64,000 bases of DNA from Peptoniphilus duerdenii ATCC BAA-1640 (GTDB taxonomy: Bacteria > Bacillota > Clostridia > Tissierellales > Peptoniphilaceae): contig NZ_GL397071.1 of the NCBI RefSeq assembly GCF_000146345.1, positions 414,149 through 478,148 on the forward strand, in the 5' to 3' direction. Positions 47,466 through 54,824 of the stretch are shown piece by piece (within the stretch, counting starts at the first letter, position 1; every line of letters begins with the position of its first letter). Below the pieces are notes generated by a model. The model made no database searches. It was not told the DNA's origin and worked only from the letters and a program-made list of their open reading frames with translations. Position numbers and translations under genes: made by a program.

Positions 47466-47622
47466 TGTCAGAAAAGGTTCTTAATAACAAAAGAGTTTAA
47501 AAACTTATCCTTGGTAAATACCCTAAATCTGTTTATACGTCCATAAATGGACCGTATAAACAGATTTTATTTATTGGAAATCCTGTGTAGAAAATAAAAA
47601 TATTAAATTTTCTGACATATAA
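47466..47622. other. Candidate replication origin region
   Basis: TGTCAGAAAA at 47466 and its reverse complement TTTTCTGACA at 47608 flank a strong palindrome: AAATCTGTTTATACG (47525-47539) / CGTATAAACAGATTT (47553-47567). It lies just before a putative Rep gene. Such clustered inverted repeats resemble a rolling-circle or iteron-type origin, though the central palindrome could also be a terminator. The whole 600-bp gap 47065-47660 has no gene. Confidence 0.45.
47608..47622 (+). promoter_or_regulatory. TTCTGACATATA box 1
   Basis: TTTTCTGACATATAA about 40 bp before the Rep-like start codon. It is shared with boxes at 48981 and 50154. Confidence 0.5.
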
Positions 47623-47659
47623 GAGATAGATTAAAAACTTTCTTTTATATGGGGGAATT

Positions 47660-48814
47660 ATGAAAATAGAAAAAAACATCTTAGTAAGATATGAGAAATT
47701 TCAACGCATTGGCTTTGATAGAGTGAAATTTAAGAATGTAAGAGTTACCGAGTATGAGATTAATCACTTAATAAGCTTATATCAGAACTCATATGGAATA
47801 ACGAAATTTAGTTATTATAGAAAAGAACTGAAATCCATTCGAATTGAAAGGGGAGGAATTGGGCGATTGGAGATAAGAAGAGAGAATTGTTGCAACATAG
47901 ATTGTGGCTTATATGCAAGAATAGATTTTTCGCCAACGGACATTCTAGGACAAAATATAGAAAATTTTTCTTTAGAAGAATTAAAAGATGTGGTTGTGGA
48001 AATTAAAAATATATTATACGAAGATTATAAAATTGAGATAGACATATCAAATGTCATTTTTAACTATTGTGAAATTAACTACAATTATTTAACGACAGGT
48101 AATACTAAAGATTTTGAAGACCCATTACGTACTCTGGTTAGATTTATCCCGTATATGAAAATTTGCATAGATATTGAAAACCATAAAGAGAAAGACGGCT
48201 ATGAATCCAAAACAATAACAGCACAAAATCAACGACATAAAATTACATTTTATGATAAATTAAAAGAAACAAAAAAGAAGCATAAAAATAAAGAAATCGT
48301 CATCGTTGATGAAAATGGAGAGATACTAAATGGGAGTATTTATAGATATGAGCATACAATAAAAAAAACAGATAAGTTTAAAGATTTTTTTGAAGAAACA
48401 AATCTTTTTAATTTAAATGAAGAAGTGTTTCGTCAAAAATTATTCTTATATTTAGAAAAAAATCTTTTTAAGCCATATGAAAAGCAAAAATTAATGTGTA
48501 GAGACCTTCTTGTGAAAGCCGTTAAAAAATATAGGGAAAAGGATCGAAGAGGAAAAGAGTGGGGAAGCTTAATGATTAGCGATATCCTAATTCAAGAAAG
48601 GCAATTAGGTTATCAAATACTTTTTGATTCAGATGATTTGTTAGAAATTGTTAGTGAAGTTTTTTTAAAAGATAAAAACAAAGGGCGCATTTTAGGATAT
48701 ATAAAAAGACTGTTATGCAAGGAGCCGTATCTTTATTATTCTAAAAATAAAAAAGAGAAAGTTGAAAATTTAGTTTATAGTATAAAAAGTCAATTTCATG
48801 ACCTCATTAAATGA
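47660..48814 (+). CDS. Putative replication initiator protein
   Basis: A 384-aa basic protein without an obvious standard domain. YRYEHTIKKTDKF, the ITFYDKLKETKKKHKN stretch and VRFIPYMKICIDIE recall plasmid or phage rolling-circle initiators of the gene II/X type, but I cannot identify the HUH or catalytic Tyr with confidence. A palindrome-rich gap precedes it and an integrase is divergent. GGGGG precedes the ATG. It may instead be a transfer or recombination-directionality protein. Confidence 0.45.
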   Translation: MKIEKNILVRYEKFQRIGFDRVKFKNVRVTEYEINHLISLYQNSYGITKFSYYRKELKSIRIERGGIGRLEIRRENCCNIDCGLYARIDFSPTDILGQNIENFSLEELKDVVVEIKNILYEDYKIEIDISNVIFNYCEINYNYLTTGNTKDFEDPLRTLVRFIPYMKICIDIENHKEKDGYESKTITAQNQRHKITFYDKLKETKKKHKNKEIVIVDENGEILNGSIYRYEHTIKKTDKFKDFFEETNLFNLNEEVFRQKLFLYLEKNLFKPYEKQKLMCRDLLVKAVKKYREKDRRGKEWGSLMISDILIQERQLGYQILFDSDDLLEIVSEVFLKDKNKGRILGYIKRLLCKEPYLYYSKNKKEKVENLVYSIKSQFHDLIK

Positions 48815-48980
48815 GGATAGAAGTGATATGTATTGTGAAAAAGGATAGATATTCGATTGGTGTAAGTAGTAGAATTTAAAGAAAGTATTACTCTCTTTAG
48901 TTAGTGTAAAAGATAAGTAGCAATCTCTTATAATAATAGGAAGAATTTTCAATGACGACAAGTTTGTTATTGGATATTAA

Positions 48981-48993
48981 TTCTGACATATAA
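48981..48993 (+). promoter_or_regulatory. TTCTGACATATA box 2
   Basis: TTCTGACATATAA 44 bp before the start codon at 49037, matching boxes 1 and 3. Confidence 0.5.
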
Positions 48994-49036
48994 AGACTGT
49001 AAGAAGTAACTATATATATTAGGAAAGGAAATTATT

Positions 49037-49393
49037 ATGATATTAGAAAAAGAAGAATTGTTGGATAAGGTTTTTAAAAGTGTAGTCATGAATATTATGT
49101 CGGTAGAAAAATCTATTTTAAGTGAAGAAGTGTGGCTAGATGTTGGAGGACACTATTATTGTGTAGATGGCGTCAGAGATATTTTACTAGAAAGAGAAGG
49201 TGAGTCACTTCAGTACTTTTTAAGCGATATGATAGTAACCATAAGATGCTATGCAGAAGTTTATGGAAGTTTTGATATAGAGCTTGATTTAGAGAGTATA
49301 GGCTTTAAAAACTTCATAAAGTTGTCCCATTTGTTTAATGAAAAATTCTTTAATAACTGGCATAGCTTTGTGTATGAGATCCAAAGAGAGTGA
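49037..49393 (+). CDS. Small acidic element protein of unknown function
   Basis: A 118-aa acidic protein, mixed helix and strand (GGHYYCVDGVRDILLE, YGSFDIELDLESIGF), with no known motif. GGAAAGGAA precedes it. It carries its own TTCTGACATATA box upstream and ends at a strong bidirectional terminator. It is element-borne, between the Rep-like and OB-fold-like genes. Confidence 0.5.
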   Translation: MILEKEELLDKVFKSVVMNIMSVEKSILSEEVWLDVGGHYYCVDGVRDILLEREGESLQYFLSDMIVTIRCYAEVYGSFDIELDLESIGFKNFIKLSHLFNEKFFNNWHSFVYEIQRE

Positions 49394-49417
49394 CTAAAAA
49401 ATTATAATTAAATCTAG

Positions 49418-49463
49418 TAAAAATAAAAGCTTGAGATTGTCTAACCTCAAGCTTTTATTTTTT
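49418..49463. terminator. Bidirectional terminator
   Basis: A 16-bp stem AAAATAAAAGCTTGAG (49420-49435) / CTCAAGCTTTTATTTT (49446-49461) between convergent genes. Confidence 0.9.
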
Positions 49464-50058
49464 AATTCACAGCTAAATCATCCACTATTAAATCCTCATA
49501 GTCAACTGTAATTTCATCATAATTTTTCCTTGCAGAGACTAGTATTGCCGATACGAAAACAAAGTCATTTATTTCGAGCGAAACATCATTTACACGCATG
49601 TTTTTAGAGTATTGAAGTGTAATTACTTGCTCTCTATAGTCTCGCACTTGAATCGTAATCCAATTATTGAACTCTTTGATGCTTAAGATAGAACCGCTAA
49701 GAAAAACTCGTGAAAATGGGTTTTTAAAAGAAAAACCTATATTTTCTATTTCAAAGGCTTCTGATAACAAAGTGTTCTCTAAGACTATTTTTTCACCAAG
49801 AAAATACTGTTCTTTTCTACCTTCATATAAATAGGGAATGACAGGGCTTTTCACAAAACCTGTAATATAAACAGTTTGATTCATTTTAAAATCATGAATA
49901 TCTATAGATTCAAAGTATACTTTCATATAATTTGGCTCTCTTTTCCCATTAATAAAGATTGTTAAGTATGGATTTCTTTCCTTAAAACCTCCTTTTCCTA
50001 CAATCCTTCCGCGGCAATAAAACTCGTTTAATAGTGGAATTTTCCTATCTTTTTTCAT
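49462..50058 (-). CDS. Tandem OB-fold-like (SSB-like) protein
   Basis: A 198-aa protein that appears to consist of two similar beta-rich halves. Half one (about 12-75) has FYCRGRIVGKGG, YLTIFING and VYITGFVKS. Half two (about 115-190) has VFLSGSILSIKEF, WITIQVRD and FVFVSAILVSARKN. Both follow the strand pattern of single-stranded-DNA-binding OB folds. It probably binds ssDNA during replication or transfer of the element. No SSB acidic tail is present. The fold is inferred from pattern only. Confidence 0.5.
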   Translation of the reverse strand: MKKDRKIPLLNEFYCRGRIVGKGGFKERNPYLTIFINGKREPNYMKVYFESIDIHDFKMNQTVYITGFVKSPVIPYLYEGRKEQYFLGEKIVLENTLLSEAFEIENIGFSFKNPFSRVFLSGSILSIKEFNNWITIQVRDYREQVITLQYSKNMRVNDVSLEINDFVFVSAILVSARKNYDEITVDYEDLIVDDLAVN

Positions 50059-50153
50059 TTTTTACTCCTTTCTTCAATTAACTATTGAATATATGCATTA
50101 AAAGATTTTCAATAAAAAAGTCTGTGTGGAGAAAAACACGAATCAATACTTTT

Positions 50154-50165
50154 TTCTGACATATA
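50154..50165 (+). promoter_or_regulatory. TTCTGACATATA box 3
   Basis: TTCTGACATATA 34 bp before the TTG start at 50199. The upstream TCTGTGTGGAGAAAA also resembles CCTGTGTAGAAAA before box 1, so the shared region is longer than the core. Confidence 0.5.
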
Positions 50166-50198
50166 CAAGGTGAAATCAAAATTAGGAGGCAATTTACC

Positions 50199-50372
50199 TT
50201 GTATAATAAAAATAGCGTAAAAGATTGTTCTTATGAATTAGATGGGTTGGCACGTCTCTTACAAGAATTAATAGAAAAGTATGCAGATCAGTTAGATTTT
50301 GAAAAATTGGAAGTACCGCCAAGATGTTCAGAAAAAAATAAAAATGAGGATAATATTAATTCATCGGATTAG
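50199..50372 (+). CDS. Small protein upstream of the serine recombinase
   Basis: A 57-aa frame starting with TTG and preceded by a good AGGAGG at 50184-50189. It is acidic and helical (YELDGLARLLQELIEKYADQ) with a conserved-looking PPRC near residue 45. It lies 88 bp before the recombinase, in the same direction. A regulatory or accessory role is possible. No family recognised. Confidence 0.5.
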   Translation: MYNKNSVKDCSYELDGLARLLQELIEKYADQLDFEKLEVPPRCSEKNKNEDNINSSD

Positions 50373-50459
50373 GTTATTGTATTGACTTTTATATTATGAT
50401 TTATGTAAAATATAGGTATAACTATAACGTGAAAATATGTCCAAACTAAAGGTGGAAAA

Positions 50460-52133
50460 ATGAAAAATAAAAAGGCGTATGTATATACAAGAGTGTCAAC
50501 ATCTATGCAAATTGACGGTTACTCACTTGATGCTCAGGAAGAAAGAATAAAACAGTATGCAAAAGCTTATGGTATAGAAATAATAGAAACCTATAAAGAT
50601 GCTGGAAAATCAGGAACATCTATTTCAGGTAGAAATGAATTCATAGCTATGCTTAATGATATAGAAGCTGAAAAAGATAAAGTTGATTATGTAATGGTTT
50701 TTAAATTATCTAGATTTGGAAGAAATGCAGCGGATGTATTGCAGTCATTGCAAGTCATGGAAAATCATAATGTAAATCTGATTTGTGTTGATGATAGTTT
50801 AGATAGTTCTAAAGATTCTGGAAAGCTTGTTATAACAATTCTATCGGCAGTAGCAGAAATGGAACGTGAAAATATACTTTCTCAAACTATGGAAGGAAGG
50901 AAACAAAAGGCAAGAGAAGGAAAATGGAATGGTGGTTTTGCTCCAATTGGCTATTCATTAGATAATGGAGAATTAGTTGTTAATGAAGATGAAGCTAAAG
51001 CAGTAAGGATGATTTTTGATTTATATGCTAATTCAGATATGGGAGCCAATGGAGTATCTAAGTATTTAGTTTCTTTAGGTATTAATAAACCTATAAGACA
51101 AAATGGCAAGAATCCATATTTTTCAGCTAGTTTAATAAGACAAATATTGGATAATCCTGTATATAATGGGAAAATTGCATATGGAAGAAGAAAAACAATT
51201 AAAGATAAAACTACTGGTAAAATTAAATTAGAAAAATCTGATCATTATATTATAGCTCAAGGAAATCATGAAGCTTTAATTGATGATGAGTTGTGGAATA
51301 CAGTACAGGAAAAAAGAAAATCTCAAGCTAAAAAGTATGAGAAGATAAATAGAGGAAAAGATGAGAGAGTTCATATCTTATCAAATCTAATAAAATGCCC
51401 ATATTGTGGTGCTGGTTTGTATGGAAACAAAAGCCGTAAACGTAATAAAAACAAAGAAGGAGAGCATTACAAAGATTATTACTATTACGGTTGTAAACAT
51501 AGACAAATGATGAATGGACATAAATGTACTTTTAATAAACAAATTAGAGCTGAATTAATTGAAAAAGAAGTTGAAACAATAATTACTCAAGTAGTTAGTA
51601 ATCCTACTTTTGCCAAAAAAATTGAAGAAAAAATCAATATTCAAATAGACACAAAAGAAATTGATGAAGTTATTAATAAGCACTTAGCGAAGATTAGGCA
51701 ATTAACAGGTACAAAAGCATCACTAATTAATCAAATAGATTCTTTAAATTTTGAAGATAAACATTATGATAGAAAATACACCGATTTAAATCTTAGACTT
51801 GATGCTATATATGACCAGTTAGAATATGCAGAAATGCAGTTAAATGATAGCAGAAAAAGGAAAGAGGCAATTCTTGAAGAAAAAATAACCTCGGATAATA
51901 TTTATAAGATTCTTGTAAATTTTAATAGCCTTTATACAGTTCTTTCAGATATCGACAAGAAGAGATTACTTAACGAAATGATAGAAGAAATTCAAATTTA
52001 TGACGAAAAAACAGAAAAGGACACTTGGATAAAATCGGTTGTTTTCAAGCTTCCGCTTATAGATAATGAGATTGACTTTGGTTTGGACAATAAAGATAAT
52101 GTCGAGAGTGTAGTATTGATGTCAAGAAAATAA
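50460..52133 (+). CDS. Large serine recombinase
   Basis: A 557-aa recombinase. The resolvase domain (1-140) has YTRVST with catalytic Ser13, SLDAQEERIKQYA and the VFKLSRFGRNAADVL stretch. A recombinase domain (about 160-290, ending LDNPVYNGKIAYGRRK) follows, then a zinc-ribbon with CPYCGAGL and CKHRQMMNGHKC, and a coiled coil (about 395-470). It catalyses integration and excision between att sites and probably mobilises this island. It has AAAGGTGG before the ATG. Confidence 0.9.
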   Translation: MKNKKAYVYTRVSTSMQIDGYSLDAQEERIKQYAKAYGIEIIETYKDAGKSGTSISGRNEFIAMLNDIEAEKDKVDYVMVFKLSRFGRNAADVLQSLQVMENHNVNLICVDDSLDSSKDSGKLVITILSAVAEMERENILSQTMEGRKQKAREGKWNGGFAPIGYSLDNGELVVNEDEAKAVRMIFDLYANSDMGANGVSKYLVSLGINKPIRQNGKNPYFSASLIRQILDNPVYNGKIAYGRRKTIKDKTTGKIKLEKSDHYIIAQGNHEALIDDELWNTVQEKRKSQAKKYEKINRGKDERVHILSNLIKCPYCGAGLYGNKSRKRNKNKEGEHYKDYYYYGCKHRQMMNGHKCTFNKQIRAELIEKEVETIITQVVSNPTFAKKIEEKINIQIDTKEIDEVINKHLAKIRQLTGTKASLINQIDSLNFEDKHYDRKYTDLNLRLDAIYDQLEYAEMQLNDSRKRKEAILEEKITSDNIYKILVNFNSLYTVLSDIDKKRLLNEMIEEIQIYDEKTEKDTWIKSVVFKLPLIDNEIDFGLDNKDNVESVVLMSRK

Positions 52134-52229
52134 GATAAGAGGTTATAAGACTATTGAAATCAATGGGTTTTAGGGTTTTCAATTAAATTCTAAAAGCCAT
52201 CATTTTTTGAAATTACCTTTGTGGAAACA

Positions 52230-52352
52230 TATCTATAATTAAAAATATAGAGGTGTGTAGACGATATGTATATAAGATAGTCTTATTGCGTATGAACTAA
52301 TTATATTTGTTTGCTTGACTCTTAAACTACAATTATCTATAATTAAAATATA
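52230..52352 (+). repeat. Direct repeats in the XRE-methylase control region
   Basis: TATCTATAATTAAAAATATA at 52230-52249 recurs as TATCTATAATTAAAATATA at 52334-52352, 104 bp apart. The second copy contains the -10 box, so both could be operators for the XRE protein encoded next. Confidence 0.6.
52315..52343 (+). promoter_or_regulatory. Promoter of the XRE-methylase unit
   Basis: TTGACT at 52315-52320, 17-bp spacer, TATAAT at 52338-52343, overlapping the second direct repeat. Confidence 0.7.
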
Positions 52353-52378
52353 AATAAGTGTAGTATTTGGGGGAGATT

Positions 52379-52582
52379 ATGAGTTTTAAATATGATAAAT
52401 TATGGAAGTTATTGATAGACAAAAATATGAGAAAAAAAGATTTACAGATAGCTATAAATACGACACCGTCAACGATTGCTAAAATGGGGAAAAACAAGAA
52501 CGTAAACATGAAAATATTAGATGATATTTGCACGTATTTTTGCTGTGATATTGGAGATATTATAGAGCACGAAGATGACTAA
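52379..52582 (+). CDS. XRE-family mini-regulator (plus strand)
   Basis: A 67-aa Cro/C1-type helix-turn-helix protein: YDKLWKLLIDKNMRKKDLQI then TPSTIAKMGKNKNVN and a C-terminal DDIGDIIE-like dimer segment. GGGGGAG precedes ATG 52379. It resembles the minus-strand XRE at 54605-54814 in its first 20 residues. Placed before a methyltransferase, it may be the C (controller) protein of the restriction system. Confidence 0.8.
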   Translation: MSFKYDKLWKLLIDKNMRKKDLQIAINTTPSTIAKMGKNKNVNMKILDDICTYFCCDIGDIIEHEDD

Positions 52583-52625
52583 TTTAATATAATTTTTTAT
52601 TTAAAAAAACAAGGAGGACCAGTGA

Positions 52626-53648
52626 ATGAAAATAGAATGCCCTAGTACAGTAGGCAGAAAAAAACAATTGAATATAAAAATAGATGAAAATGTAACAGAA
52701 AAAAGAAAAAATGGTGCAAACCTATTTTTAGGTAACTCATTGGATTTTTATGACATGTGGGAGCCGCCTACTGTGATTATATCTGATGGTGCATATGGGT
52801 TACTTGGATTCGATGGGGACACTTCAGACCATCTTCAATTACCTGAATGGTATGAGCCTCATATAAAAGCCTGGTCCAAAAGGGCTACAAATCAAACAAC
52901 ACTATGGTTTTTTAACAGTGAGATAGGATGGGCATCTGTTCACCCAGTATTAGAAAAATATGGATGGAGATATATTAACGCGAATATATGGAACAAAGGT
53001 AAAGGTCATATAGCTGGCAATATAAATACAAAAAAAATTAGAAGATTTCCTGTAGTTACTGAAATGTGCGTCCAGTATGTTTTTGAAACTAAAATAAATA
53101 ATCAATCTATTCAACAGTGGCTACTAAGTGAATGGGAAAGAACAGGGCTACCCTTAAAAGAAGCGAATAAAGCATGCGGCGTAAAAGATGCCGCTACTAG
53201 AAAATACTTTAATCAAGGTCATTTATGGTACTTTCCACCAGTGGAAAGATTTGAAAAATTAGTAGAGTACGCTAATAAATACGGAAACCCAGATAATAAG
53301 CCATATTATTCAACTAACGGAGAAAAACCAATATCAAAATTTGAATGGGAAAAAATGCGAGCAAAATTTAATTGTCCTCACGGTTATACAAATGTATGGG
53401 ATCGTCCTCCTCTAAATGGTACTGAAAGAATAAAAATACCAAGTGGTAGTAAAAGTGCGCATTTAAATCAAAAACCTCTTGATATCATGCAGTTACTAAT
53501 TGAGGCATCATCAGAATTTAAAGATGTTATATGGGAACCTTTTGGGGGGTTATTTTCAGCTTCATTAGCGGCAACAAATCTTAATAGAATAGCATATGGG
53601 GCTGAAATAGACCCAATGTATTATAAAGTAGGGATAGAACGTTTCTAG
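52626..53648 (+). CDS. DNA N4/N6 methyltransferase
   Basis: A 340-aa SAM-dependent DNA methylase with the catalytic motif IV near the N-terminus and the SAM motif I near the C-terminus, the beta-type order. Motif IV is SDGAYG (residues 53-58) instead of the usual (S/D)PPY. Motif I is WEPFGGLFSAS (from about 303). Residues 125-250 are the variable target-recognition region. It has GGAGG upstream. It probably protects the sites cut by the convergent endonuclease gene 8 bp away. Whether it modifies C or A is not decidable here. Confidence 0.75.
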   Translation: MKIECPSTVGRKKQLNIKIDENVTEKRKNGANLFLGNSLDFYDMWEPPTVIISDGAYGLLGFDGDTSDHLQLPEWYEPHIKAWSKRATNQTTLWFFNSEIGWASVHPVLEKYGWRYINANIWNKGKGHIAGNINTKKIRRFPVVTEMCVQYVFETKINNQSIQQWLLSEWERTGLPLKEANKACGVKDAATRKYFNQGHLWYFPPVERFEKLVEYANKYGNPDNKPYYSTNGEKPISKFEWEKMRAKFNCPHGYTNVWDRPPLNGTERIKIPSGSKSAHLNQKPLDIMQLLIEASSEFKDVIWEPFGGLFSASLAATNLNRIAYGAEIDPMYYKVGIERF

Positions 53649-53660
53649 GTCTACCCCTAC
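53628..53660. terminator. Hairpin joining the methylase and endonuclease gene ends
   Basis: GTAGGGATAGA (53628-53638) pairs in 10 of 11 positions with TCTACCCCTAC (53650-53660). It spans both stop codons and the 8-bp gap. No T run follows, so it may block or pair the two convergent transcripts. Confidence 0.5.
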
Positions 53661-54583
53661 TTCACTATTTCTTCATCTTGATTATTGGCAATGATGCCAT
53701 TTTTAATAAATTCTTCAATTAATTTATTATCATTCTTTGATGACAGCAGTTTTTTCCAATCACATATTTTCATTCCATGAAAATATGTATCATATACCTT
53801 GTTTTTAAAATCATCAATATTATGGTTTTTTATTCTATTAAGTTTTGCATAGTTAGTATCCAATCTATAATCATATTTTTGTTGGAGCGATATTAATAGA
53901 TTCGAATAATCAGTGGTTGGTCTATATTGTTTAGGATTTTCAATGCCCCAATTTAATACAGTTTCCTCTGCTTTTTTTAATTCTTCAGCTGAACCTTGAA
54001 AAACATAGCCATTAGTATTGGTCTGTTGTAAGTTTACAGTACGTAATGAAGTGTCACCAGGCTCGATTACAATGTAGTGAGGAGGATTATTGTAATGATC
54101 ATCCCTAGACTTTGCTATATCAGCCGCACTTATTATTACTGTATCAATAATCTTAGGTTTTCCATATATTAAATATTCAGGGAGCCAAGCAATCATAGCT
54201 ACGTATATGTTATCATCTGTAAATGCAGTTTGACTATTTTTAAATCTGGCAGTTATTTCTGTTGCTAAAGGGAACCAGGCCTTAACTTCAATTCCTGGTA
54301 TTGGAGATACGCTTTCGCCAATGAAAACAGCATCTGGAAAACCAGGATCTTGTCTTTGCCATTTTCCCATATTTTTATAAAATTCTTGCTCGTTAAGATA
54401 ATCTACAATATTAAATTCAATTAAATTTCCTACTAAAGGAGATAATTTAGAAATGATTTTAGACAGATTTACTGCTGCTTCTACAGATGCTGGTTCTGAA
54501 ACCTCTAAAACATCAAATAGATGATTTACCATATCTGAAATACTAGTTTTTGCTTCATTTATAATTAGATCAGTTTTATTCAT
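53657..54583 (-). CDS. Type II-like restriction endonuclease (PD-(D/E)XK)
   Basis: A 308-aa protein with a PD-(D/E)XK core: FPDAVF with Asp84, then GIEVKAW with Glu99-x-Lys101, followed by LATEITARF. N- and C-terminal parts are helical and unassigned. It is convergent with the methylase and together they look like a restriction-modification pair. It lies 21 bp after the minus-strand XRE gene, in the same direction as the ATPase operon, so it is probably its last gene. Confidence 0.7.
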   Translation of the reverse strand: MNKTDLIINEAKTSISDMVNHLFDVLEVSEPASVEAAVNLSKIISKLSPLVGNLIEFNIVDYLNEQEFYKNMGKWQRQDPGFPDAVFIGESVSPIPGIEVKAWFPLATEITARFKNSQTAFTDDNIYVAMIAWLPEYLIYGKPKIIDTVIISAADIAKSRDDHYNNPPHYIVIEPGDTSLRTVNLQQTNTNGYVFQGSAEELKKAEETVLNWGIENPKQYRPTTDYSNLLISLQQKYDYRLDTNYAKLNRIKNHNIDDFKNKVYDTYFHGMKICDWKKLLSSKNDNKLIEEFIKNGIIANNQDEEIVK

Positions 54584-54604
54584 ATTCAGTCACCTCATTC
54601 GGTT

Positions 54605-54814
54605 TTAATTATTTACAGTTTCTACAATATCTTCTAATTTTACATTTATTGCTTCGCAAATTTTAAGTAGAGAGCTTGTGTTGACATTTTCTCTTTTAGA
54701 GAGCTTGTTTAAAGTTGACGAACTAATACCAGCAAGTTCTCTTAATTCACTTTTGCTCATATTTTTATCAATTAACAATTTCCAAAGTTTGTTATAACTT
54801 AATACAAGTTTCAA
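54605..54814 (-). CDS. XRE-family mini-regulator (minus strand)
   Basis: A 69-aa helix-turn-helix protein: YNKLWKLLIDKNMSKSELRE then GISSSTLNKLSKRENVN and LEDIVE. It is related to the plus-strand XRE at 52379. The start is TTG at 54814, six bases after AGGAGG; longer frames run into the ATPase gene, 10 bp away. It is embedded between the ATPase and endonuclease genes and probably controls one or both. Confidence 0.75.
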   Translation of the reverse strand: MKLVLSYNKLWKLLIDKNMSKSELRELAGISSSTLNKLSKRENVNTSSLLKICEAINVKLEDIVETVNN

Positions 54815-54824
54815 AACATACCTC

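Noticed and set aside
48770..48961. 63-aa minus-strand frame after the Rep-like gene
   Set aside because: No ribosome site or protein features; it is AT-rich filler overlapping the gene end.
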